DNA of 64,000 bases. Origin: CAZHHM01 sp964532225. GTDB taxonomy: Bacteria > Margulisbacteria > WOR-1 > JAKLHX01. A program made the position numbers and the translations under genes. Shown piece after piece: positions 57,533 to 64,000 of this stretch. Every line of letters begins with the position of its first letter. Position 1 is the stretch's first letter. The notes below the pieces were generated by a model, which did no database searches, was not told the DNA's origin, and saw only the letters and a list, made by a program, of their open reading frames with translations. Location: the NCBI GenBank assembly GCA_964532225.1, contig CAZHHM010000006.1:1-64000 (forward strand), written 5' to 3'.

Positions 57533-58798
57533 TCAGGATATCCTGTAATCCGGGCTTTCGAAAGAATACTTAAAGTTCATGTGAGTATCATACCTGTCTT
57601 CGAGTATAGCCACAACATCCTCGATGAAGACTATCTCTTCATTGGTCGGGATGACAAGCACTTTTATCCTGGAATCATCGGAGGAGATGACCGATTCTTT
57701 GCTCCTGGTCCTGGCCGCTTTGTTCTTTTCGTGGTCCAGCTTGATCCCGATGTTCTCAAGACCGGAAAGAAGCCTTTCCCTCAGACCGCAGTCCATTTCT
57801 CCGGCTCCTGCCGTAAGCACGACGGCGTCAACGTTGCCAAGCGCGGCAGTATAGGAACCGATATACTTCTTAAGCCGGTAAGCTTCCATCTCGATGGCCA
57901 TCTTGCATCTTGTATCTCCTGAGGCAGCGGCCTTTTCGATATCGCGTCTGTCGGCGTACTTGCCGGTTATGCCGAGAAGCCCGCTCTTGTTGTTAAGTAT
58001 CTTGTCAAGCTCTTTCGCGTAGAAGCCTTCTTTCTCGATCATGAAGATGATTATCGCAGGGTCGAGGTCGCCGCTTCTGGTCCCCATTATCGCGCCGGCA
58101 AGAGGTGTCAGGCCCATAGTTGTATCGACGCACTGTCCGTTCTTGATCGCGGCGCAGGAGACACCGTTGCCGATATGCATGGTGATGATGTTCGTGTCCT
58201 TTGGTTCTTTTCCGAGAAGGACGGAGGCCCTTTTTGACACATAAAGGTGGGATGAACCGTGGAAACCGTATTTCCTTACACCATACATCTCATACCATTC
58301 GTAAGGGACTGCGTACAAATATGATTCCGGCGCCATGGTCTGGTGGAACGCCGTATCAAAGACGGCAATGTTTGGGACCCCGGGAAGTATCGTCTGGCTG
58401 GCTTCTATTCCCTGGACATTTGCTGGTATGTGCAGAGGGCCCAGGTCCTTAAGGTCCTTAATGGCTTGAAGGACTTCAGGAGTGATAAGCATTGACCTGT
58501 TGAACTTTGAGCCTCCGTGAAGGACCCTGTGGCCTACCGCAGAGATCTCCTTAAGATCGCCGAGCACCCCGATGTTCTTGTCGATGAGCGAATCGATTAT
58601 GCAGGAAAGGGCCGTTGAGTGGTCGGGAAAGGAGCCGTCCACCGAGACCTTGGCCTTGCCGCTTGCCTCGTGAGTGAGCTGCCCTGTCTGCTGTCCGATA
58701 CGGTCGACATTGCCTTTGCAAAGGACCGCTTTTTCTGCCCAGTCATAGAGCTGATATTTGACGGAAGAACTTCCGCAGTTGAGAGCTAGGATTTTCAT
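57533..58798 (-). CDS. ackA: Acetate kinase
   Basis: Interconverts acetate + ATP and acetyl-phosphate + ADP. From ATG 58798 it has 421 residues beginning MKILALNCGSSSVKYQLYDW; an upstream ATG at 58834 would add 12 non-homologous residues and overlap the pyrB promoter. Signatures are VGHRVLHGGSKF, FDTAFHQTM, YGFHGSSH, MHIGNGVS and the C-terminal IPTNEEI. An Arg/Lys-rich segment (NKAARTRSKESV) before the end looks slightly expanded. It suggests fermentative energy metabolism; pta is not in the window. Confidence 0.96.
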   Translation of the reverse strand: MKILALNCGSSSVKYQLYDWAEKAVLCKGNVDRIGQQTGQLTHEASGKAKVSVDGSFPDHSTALSCIIDSLIDKNIGVLGDLKEISAVGHRVLHGGSKFNRSMLITPEVLQAIKDLKDLGPLHIPANVQGIEASQTILPGVPNIAVFDTAFHQTMAPESYLYAVPYEWYEMYGVRKYGFHGSSHLYVSKRASVLLGKEPKDTNIITMHIGNGVSCAAIKNGQCVDTTMGLTPLAGAIMGTRSGDLDPAIIIFMIEKEGFYAKELDKILNNKSGLLGITGKYADRRDIEKAAASGDTRCKMAIEMEAYRLKKYIGSYTAALGNVDAVVLTAGAGEMDCGLRERLLSGLENIGIKLDHEKNKAARTRSKESVISSDDSRIKVLVIPTNEEIVFIEDVVAILEDRYDTHMNFKYSFESPDYRIS

Positions 58799-58843
58799 GA
58801 ACGTACCTGTCCATGATATAATATCCCAGGGCAAAAATCAAAC

Positions 58844-59764
58844 ATGACTCTAAGATCCAAGCACCTTCTGGGCCTCAAAGAGCTAACCGCTGCCGAGATC
58901 AATTTGATACTTGATACAGCCGAATCAATGAAGGAGGTCCTGTCGCGTCCGATCAGGAGCGTACCGGCGCTCCAGGGCAAGATGATAACCACGCTTTTCT
59001 ATGAGCCCAGCACGCGCACAAGGAGCTCGTTCGAGACGGCAGCAAAGATGCTGTCCGCCTCTACCAACAGCGTCACCACCCAGGCCTCATCCATAGTCAA
59101 AGGAGAGACGCTGATAGACACCGTAAAGAACCTGGAAGCGATAGGGGTGAACGCCATTATCATCAGACATAACATGGCCGGCGCGCCTCATCTCATAGCC
59201 AAGAACATAAAGGGGTCGGTGATAAACGCCGGGGACGGGTATAACGAGCATCCTACACAGGCACTGCTTGACATGTTCACTATGAGAGAAAAAAAGGGGT
59301 CACTAAAAGGTAAGAAGGTGGTCATAGTAGGGGACATTCTACACAGCAGAGTGGCCAGGTCCAATACCTGGGGACTGCTTAAACTGGGCGCATCGGTGAC
59401 CCTTGCGGGCCCGCCGACGCTGATGCCCAAAGGCATTGAGGACACAGGGGTGAAGGTCTCATACGACCTTGATGAAGCGGTCAAGGATGCCGACTTCATA
59501 AACGTCCTTAGGATACAGCTTGAGAGGCAGCAAAAGGGTCTTTTCCCCTCGATACTCGAGTATCACAAGCTCTTCGGCATAACCGAAGAAAGACTTAAGC
59601 TGGCGAAAAAAGACGTGACGGTAATGCATCCCGGTCCCATAAACAGAGGGGTTGAGATATCAAGCGAGGTCGCGGATGGGCCGAGGAACGTCATTCTTGA
59701 CCAGGTGACTAACGGGGTCGCCGTAAGGATGGCGGTATTGTTCCTTCTGCTTAAACAAACCTAG
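58844..59764 (+). CDS. pyrB: Aspartate carbamoyltransferase catalytic subunit
   Basis: First committed step of pyrimidine synthesis. The 306-residue protein has FYEPSTRTRSSFE (carbamoyl-phosphate loop), IVKGETLIDTVKN, RHNMAGAPH, NAGDGYNEHPTQALLD and HPGPINRGVEI. A -10 TATAAT is at 58817-58822. It has no adjacent pyrI, pyrC or pyrR. It is divergent from ackA (45 bp) and overlaps the convergent ubiA-like gene by 14 bp. Confidence 0.97.
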   Translation: MTLRSKHLLGLKELTAAEINLILDTAESMKEVLSRPIRSVPALQGKMITTLFYEPSTRTRSSFETAAKMLSASTNSVTTQASSIVKGETLIDTVKNLEAIGVNAIIIRHNMAGAPHLIAKNIKGSVINAGDGYNEHPTQALLDMFTMREKKGSLKGKKVVIVGDILHSRVARSNTWGLLKLGASVTLAGPPTLMPKGIEDTGVKVSYDLDEAVKDADFINVLRIQLERQQKGLFPSILEYHKLFGITEERLKLAKKDVTVMHPGPINRGVEISSEVADGPRNVILDQVTNGVAVRMAVLFLLLKQT

Positions 59765-60611
59765 ACGGGAATACCAGCAAGAACACTGCCCAGATGAACA
59801 GCGACAGCCAGATGGAACGGTCCTTTATCATAGCTTTTTCGATCGATACTTCGCTCGTGGCATTGCTGAGAACCACTACTTTGTAAACTATATACATCAC
59901 AAGTGGCAGGGTCAGCCAGAGGAGCGGGTTCGCTCCGGGCATAAGAACGCAGATGAAAATATAAAGCATTATCGCGACGGAAGCGTTCACCGACACTAGC
60001 TGTTCAAGGGTCTTTTTGTCATATCTTGAAAGGACCAGACCGGTCATTGATCTCCTGTAAGAAAGGAAAGACCTTTTCTTGTCGGCAAAATTGACAAGGG
60101 TGGCAAAAGACAAAGTGAACACCAGGAGCCATGACGGCAAGGCAAGGCCAAGTGCTACAGCGCCGGCGATCACGGTAAGGGAAGTTTCCACGGCGACCGT
60201 CATCGCGTCAACTATGGGGATGTCCTTCAGAAGAAGGTAATAGCACATCTCGACGAAAAAATAGCCCATTGTAGCCGCTCCGAAGGCCGGTCCGATAAAA
60301 AAGGCGGAAACAAAACAGGCCACAAGGATAGAGCCCACCGCGAACTCCGCTTTGTTTATACTGAGCTCACCGGTTGTTATGGGGGATTCTTTTTTTCCGG
60401 AATTCTTCTTGTCCGACTCATAGTCGGCTATGTCGTCGATTATGCATATCGTTCCGGTAAGCAGGGCGAATATGAAGAAAGCGACCACCAGCTTGAGCCA
60501 GAGGATGGGATTTCCGGACCCTCCGGCGAACAACACCGGCGCGAATATCATCAGAGCGCGCATCATGCGCTGAGGCTTCATGCTAAGGAACACCAGTTCA
60601 AGTATTTTCAT
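59751..60611 (-). CDS. UbiA-family prenyltransferase
   Basis: A 286-residue membrane protein with about eight hydrophobic helices. The first Asp motif IIDDIADYESDKKNSGKKESPI (about 57-78) resembles decaprenyl-phosphate phosphoribose transferases of the UbiA superfamily (mycobacterial Rv3806c type), which start arabinose-type sugar donors. A second motif, VNFADKKRSFLSYRR, is near residue 172. The prenyl acceptor and second substrate are not determined. It starts one base inside the ribD stop. Confidence 0.87.
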   Translation of the reverse strand: MKILELVFLSMKPQRMMRALMIFAPVLFAGGSGNPILWLKLVVAFFIFALLTGTICIIDDIADYESDKKNSGKKESPITTGELSINKAEFAVGSILVACFVSAFFIGPAFGAATMGYFFVEMCYYLLLKDIPIVDAMTVAVETSLTVIAGAVALGLALPSWLLVFTLSFATLVNFADKKRSFLSYRRSMTGLVLSRYDKKTLEQLVSVNASVAIMLYIFICVLMPGANPLLWLTLPLVMYIVYKVVVLSNATSEVSIEKAMIKDRSIWLSLFIWAVFLLVFPSRFV

Positions 60612-61717
60612 TATTTTTTCCTCTCAATATAGCCTTCGATGACCACATCGGAGCCTAATTTCCTGACGGACACATCCTTTATGTTAACAGCATTTTTCAT
60701 CAAGTCAATTCCGGTGCCTTCCACTGCGGTTTTCGCGTCCTTGCCGCCTACGATCTTCGGTGCGATGACAAAGAACACCTTGTCCACAAGGCCTTTTTCT
60801 ATCGCGCTTCCGGAAATTTCCCCTCCTCCTTCAATGAGCACGCTGGTAATGCCCATCTTGCCAAGGGCTTTTAACAGCGCCTTAAGGTCCACCCTGCCGT
60901 TGTGCCCCGGTACCCTGATAACAGAAGCGCCTGCTTTTTCGAGCTTAGAAACGGCCGAAGGCCTTGCTTTAGAGGTGACGGCGATGATCGTCCTTGCAGA
61001 CCTGTCCTTTATAACTTTTGCTCCGACCGGGGTCTTGGCCGATGAGTCCGCGATAACACGCAAAGGCTCTCTGGATGCCGCCCCGTGAGATGTGAGCAAA
61101 GGGTCGTCCGCAAGGACGGTCCCGACGCCGACAAGAACTGCGTCGAAAGTGCCTCTTTTCTTGTATGAGTATTTTCTGGCCTGTTCCCCGGATATCCAGA
61201 AACTGCTGCCCGTCCTTGTAGCTATTTTCCCGTCCAATGTAACGGCCGCTTTAAGGGTAACGAAAGGGTCCTTAGTGGTGATATGTTTTACGAAATGCTC
61301 GTTCAGTTTTCTTGCTTCGTCCTCAAGGACGCCGGTGACCACCTCGACCCCAGCTTTTCTCAGCCTGCTGAAGCCTTTTCCGCAGACAAGCGGGTTCGGG
61401 TCTTTCATTGCGGCCACAACGCGTTTGATCCCTGCCCTGATGATATTGTCGGCACAAGGAGGATTGTTGCCGAAATGGCAGCACGGCTCAAGATTGACAT
61501 AAATCGTGGCGCCTTTAGCTTTTTTTCCGGCTTTTTTTATTGCGAACTCCTCCGCGTGTGGGGCGGTAAAACGGTCGTGATATCCTGTGCTGATGACCTT
61601 GCCGCCTTTTACGATAACAGCGCCTACTGCAGGGTCGGGCGAGGTAAGTCCGTGCACGGACGAAGCCAGTTTAAGGGCCTTTTTCATGAACTTCTTATCG
61701 GCAGCTTGAGAAGGCAT
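60611..61717 (-). CDS. ribD: Riboflavin biosynthesis deaminase/reductase
   Basis: Bifunctional enzyme for steps two and three of riboflavin synthesis. The N-terminal deaminase has zinc ligands His54 (HAEE), Cys79 and Cys88 (EPCCHFGNNPPC). The C-terminal reductase (about 148-365) begins FVTLKAAVTLDGKIATRTG and has LIEGGGEISGSAI. It is full length at 368 residues. No other rib gene or FMN riboswitch is nearby. It lies 1 bp after rpe. Confidence 0.96.
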   Translation of the reverse strand: MPSQAADKKFMKKALKLASSVHGLTSPDPAVGAVIVKGGKVISTGYHDRFTAPHAEEFAIKKAGKKAKGATIYVNLEPCCHFGNNPPCADNIIRAGIKRVVAAMKDPNPLVCGKGFSRLRKAGVEVVTGVLEDEARKLNEHFVKHITTKDPFVTLKAAVTLDGKIATRTGSSFWISGEQARKYSYKKRGTFDAVLVGVGTVLADDPLLTSHGAASREPLRVIADSSAKTPVGAKVIKDRSARTIIAVTSKARPSAVSKLEKAGASVIRVPGHNGRVDLKALLKALGKMGITSVLIEGGGEISGSAIEKGLVDKVFFVIAPKIVGGKDAKTAVEGTGIDLMKNAVNIKDVSVRKLGSDVVIEGYIERKK

Positions 61718-61718
61718 T

Positions 61719-62363
61719 TCAGCTCCTTAAGGAATCGATCGCCTTTTTGTAGTCGCCTGAATAGAATACGTAAGAACCGGCGACCAGAACATTGGCTCCG
61801 GCCTTCACGACCTGTTTTGCCGTCTCCGCATTTATGCCGCCGTCGACCTCGATATCAAGACCTAGGCCGTGCGTGTCGGAATACTTCCTGAGCTTTTCGA
61901 TGTTGGGAAGAACGGACGGGATGAACTTCTGGCCCTCGAACCCCGGAAATACGGTCATCAGAAGCACCATCCTGACCTTTTTCAGAAGGGAAGGGTCCTT
62001 AAGGCAATCGCCGTCGGGATTAACGGCAAGCGCCGGGACCTTTCCGGCAGACGCTATAAGTCCGGCCACTTTGGCCGCATCAGGCACGGCTTCGGCATGG
62101 AACGAAATGATGTCGCTTCCCGCATCGGCAAAAGCCTTGATATACTTTTCGGGGTCGGAGATCATCAGATGCACATCGAGAGGGAGCTTTGTCATTTTTC
62201 TTACTGCTTTTACGATAAGGGGGCCCATTGTTATGTTCGGCACGAAATGTCCGTCCATAACGTCAATGTGTATAAGGTCCGCGCCGGACCTTTCGGCCTC
62301 AGCGATCTCCAGGCCGAGCTTTGAAAAGTCGGCAGAAAGTATTGAAGGCGCAATTTTAATCAT
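61719..62363 (-). CDS. rpe: Ribulose-phosphate 3-epimerase
   Basis: A TIM-barrel metalloenzyme of 214 residues that interconverts ribulose-5-P and xylulose-5-P. Its landmarks are IAPSILSADFSKLG, HIDVMDGHFVPNITMG, LDVHLMI, FPGFEGQKF and DIEVDGGINAETA. It overlaps the PASTA gene by 8 bp. The kinase/PASTA-rpe order echoes the prkC-rsgA-rpe cluster of Firmicutes, but without rsgA. Confidence 0.97.
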   Translation of the reverse strand: MIKIAPSILSADFSKLGLEIAEAERSGADLIHIDVMDGHFVPNITMGPLIVKAVRKMTKLPLDVHLMISDPEKYIKAFADAGSDIISFHAEAVPDAAKVAGLIASAGKVPALAVNPDGDCLKDPSLLKKVRMVLLMTVFPGFEGQKFIPSVLPNIEKLRKYSDTHGLGLDIEVDGGINAETAKQVVKAGANVLVAGSYVFYSGDYKKAIDSLRS

Positions 62364-62946
62364 CGCTTTGGCTCCCTAAAGATATTGTAACCGAGACCCC
62401 TGCTCCGGGAGGCACCTTGGCCCCGGGTTCCGGGGTCTGGCCTATGACCATGCCGGAGGCCTCTCCTGTAGCAACCCAGCTTGAACCCGCAAGGTACAGG
62501 CCTTCCTTTTCGAGAAGTGCCTTTGCCTCATCGCTCATTCTGCCGGTCAGATCCGGGACGACAGATGGTTTTTCCCTGGCGCTGATTATGATCTTCACGG
62601 TACGTCCTGATTTGACCCTTTTCCCGGCTTCAGGCTGCTGGGAAACTACTTCTCCCTGATGCCTGTTCGAAAAAGCTACTCCCGACACCTCAGCGCTCAG
62701 TCCGGCGATCGACAGTTCCTTTTCTGCTTCCTCCCTCATCATCCCAAGAACGCTCGGCACGTCTACCTCCGGGGTCACGCCGGAAGCAAAATAGATCACG
62801 CCTGAAACTATGGCGGGCATGAACAGAAGGAACAAGATGGAAAGGAAGGTCCAGATGTTGAACGGAAGAAGGTCCCTGCCTATGGCATAGCCAAGGATCA
62901 GCAATGTCAGGCCCGCAGCCGCGAAATACAGTACGCTTGCGTCCAT
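62356..62946 (-). CDS. Membrane protein with two PASTA domains
   Basis: A 196-residue protein with two N-terminal hydrophobic helices (about 5-22 and 31-54) and two extracytoplasmic PASTA domains (about 60-125 and 127-192: VDVPSVLGMMREEAEKEL, GEVVSQQPEAGKRVKSG; VVPDLTGRMSDEAKALL, VIGQTPEPGAKVPPG). PASTA domains bind peptidoglycan fragments and usually form the tail of PrkC/PknB kinases. Here they are on a separate gene directly after a kinase-like gene, so the receptor appears split. Confidence 0.92.
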   Translation of the reverse strand: MDASVLYFAAAGLTLLILGYAIGRDLLPFNIWTFLSILFLLFMPAIVSGVIYFASGVTPEVDVPSVLGMMREEAEKELSIAGLSAEVSGVAFSNRHQGEVVSQQPEAGKRVKSGRTVKIIISAREKPSVVPDLTGRMSDEAKALLEKEGLYLAGSSWVATGEASGMVIGQTPEPGAKVPPGAGVSVTISLGSQSDD

Positions 62947-63963
62947 TTAGTCTCCAAACATAAAGAAATTGACCAGCGAATAGACTATGCCAGATATTAT
63001 AGCAATCCAAAGGGCAAACATGATCCATTTCATGATGCCGGACCGTTTTTTGGGCAGCTCCGCTCCGCGTACGGGTTCAGGGACCTCCTGTCTGATTTCC
63101 GGCTCTTCGGATATTGAAGGCATTGCGGGCATCTCGAAGACCTCCATCTTCTCGAGGAGAAGCACCTTGCTGTTCAGGCTTTCTTTCAGCTGGTCGGCGG
63201 ACTTAAAGCGAAGCAGAGGGTCTTTGTTCAGGCATGTCATGATTATGTCGTCCATGTATCTGGGCACTTTGTTGTTCCTGGATGATGGCGGCTTTATCTC
63301 GGCGGTCAGCGCGCTTGAAGCTCCGGCTATCCCTGATGCGCCCGCGCTGAACGGCAGTTCTCCCGTGCACATAAGGTACATTACCAGCCCAAGCTGGTAG
63401 ATATCGGACAGCACGGTCGGGTCCGACCCGAGGATGACCTCAGGGGCGGTATACACGGCGCTGCTGTCAAGAAGAAGTTTTGCTCTTTCTTCAAGCGGGC
63501 CGGCGACCATATACTTGATGCAAAAATCGGACAAAGATATGCCCCTTCCTTTTGTCGCGAATATATTGTTCGGGGATATGCCTCCGTGTACTATGCCCTG
63601 GCCGTGGGCGTAGCTAAGGATATCGCATACGGCGACAGCGACCTCGGTTACGGTCTCATGGTCAAGGGGAAGCTCCATTTCGGATACGCTTCTCCCGTCG
63701 ACCATTTCCCTTACAAAGTAATAGCCCTGCCACCCGTAATCACCGTCCATCAATCTCGGTATAGAGGGGTGCTCAAGGCGGGTGAGCGCCGTAGTGTCCT
63801 TTTTGATCCTCTTGATAAGAGGGCTGTTGAGGAATTCGCGTTTGTATATCTTTACGATTATCGGCTTGTTCGTGTCCACAAGGACGCCCTTGTAGGTTAT
63901 ATGCGAGGTGGTCTCCGCGATCTTCGCGGCGGTCTTGTATTTGCTTTTTAGGATCCGCTCCAT
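62947..63963 (-). CDS. PknB-like Ser/Thr pseudokinase with C-terminal membrane helix
   Basis: A 338-residue protein with a kinase fold (about 10-270), a linker rich in Glu/Pro, and one membrane helix (about 312-336). The ATP Lys is Lys38 (IIVKIY). The glycine-rich loop is absent (KIAETTSHITYKG), HRD is HGG (126-128, catalytic Asp lost), DFG is DFC (146-148), APE (173-175) and the structural Asp187 remain. Phosphotransfer is therefore doubtful. It probably works as a scaffold with the PASTA protein encoded right after it (inference). Confidence 0.9.
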   Translation of the reverse strand: MERILKSKYKTAAKIAETTSHITYKGVLVDTNKPIIVKIYKREFLNSPLIKRIKKDTTALTRLEHPSIPRLMDGDYGWQGYYFVREMVDGRSVSEMELPLDHETVTEVAVAVCDILSYAHGQGIVHGGISPNNIFATKGRGISLSDFCIKYMVAGPLEERAKLLLDSSAVYTAPEVILGSDPTVLSDIYQLGLVMYLMCTGELPFSAGASGIAGASSALTAEIKPPSSRNNKVPRYMDDIIMTCLNKDPLLRFKSADQLKESLNSKVLLLEKMEVFEMPAMPSISEEPEIRQEVPEPVRGAELPKKRSGIMKWIMFALWIAIISGIVYSLVNFFMFGD

Positions 63964-63967
63964 TATC

Positions 63968-64000
63968 TTAAGAGCCTTTTTTCATTGAACCGACGAACCT
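63968..64000 (-). CDS. Possible 3' end of an upstream gene
   Basis: On the minus strand the last bases of the window read in one frame as RFVGSMKKGS followed by TAA, ending 4 bp before the pseudokinase start. It could be the tail of the preceding operon gene, but it is too short to identify. Confidence 0.3.
   Translation of the reverse strand, partial: RFVGSMKKGS

Overview
The window looks like a chromosomal segment from an uncultivated bacterium of moderate GC content. Most genes are core housekeeping genes in long, tightly overlapping operons. The gene set fits a lineage near Firmicutes, Cyanobacteria or Margulisbacteria (WOR-1): FabK in place of FabI, an alternative GlmU, VanW, a PASTA protein beside a Ser/Thr-kinase-like protein, TonB, and EtfA with a ferredoxin domain. 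The phylum is an inference, made without any search. The four tRNA genes do not encode CCA.

Layout: 1-8108 is a plus-strand signalling island of four histidine kinases, one cut by the window edge and one with Arg in place of the phospho-acceptor His. It also holds a PhcB-like methyltransferase and a purine/pyrimidine repeat block carrying a four-helix-bundle gene. 8215-18202 is a minus-strand lipid operon, read right to left: DUF177, rpmF, plsX, fabH, acyl-CoA dehydrogenase, etfB, etfA, fabD, fabG, acpP, fabK, fabF. 18235-25139 has a Xer recombinase, an M15-like protein, metK, a phosphodiester glycosidase and an SMC with no visible hinge. 25237-32007 has a fifth kinase, clpC, radA and three small unknown proteins. 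32109-37653 is a minus-strand run of dapB, M16 protease, nadD, proA, proB, rpmA and rplU. Divergent from it are infC-rpmI-rplT-DUF151, then two tRNA-Val, an RRM protein, yqeY, rlmN, tRNA-Thr, tuf and a VanW protein. 44655-55049 has hisC-gcvT-gcvH-gcvPA, a TonB-like protein, queA, an unknown gene, tgt, an EndoQ-like nuclease and a second PHP protein. 55135-55752 is a tRNA-Gln locus split by a GIY-YIG element. The end holds nitroreductase, alt-glmU, ackA, pyrB, ubiA-like, ribD, rpe, a PASTA protein and a pseudokinase.

Three things stand out. First, short tandem arrays with a strict 7-nt period recur. Each has its own unit sequence. Many fold back as inverted pairs, and some lie in frame inside genes (radA, queA, etfB). 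Second, the tRNA-Gln locus reads as 5' tRNA fragment, GIY-YIG ORF, intact tRNA, heptad hairpin, 3' tRNA fragment, which suggests a small tRNA-targeting element that restores its target. Third, the kinase/methyltransferase island could be a fatty-acid-methyl-ester-type cell-cell signalling system. Several start sites are non-canonical or leaderless: infC probably starts at AUA, and hisC and tgt start at or next to the predicted transcription start.
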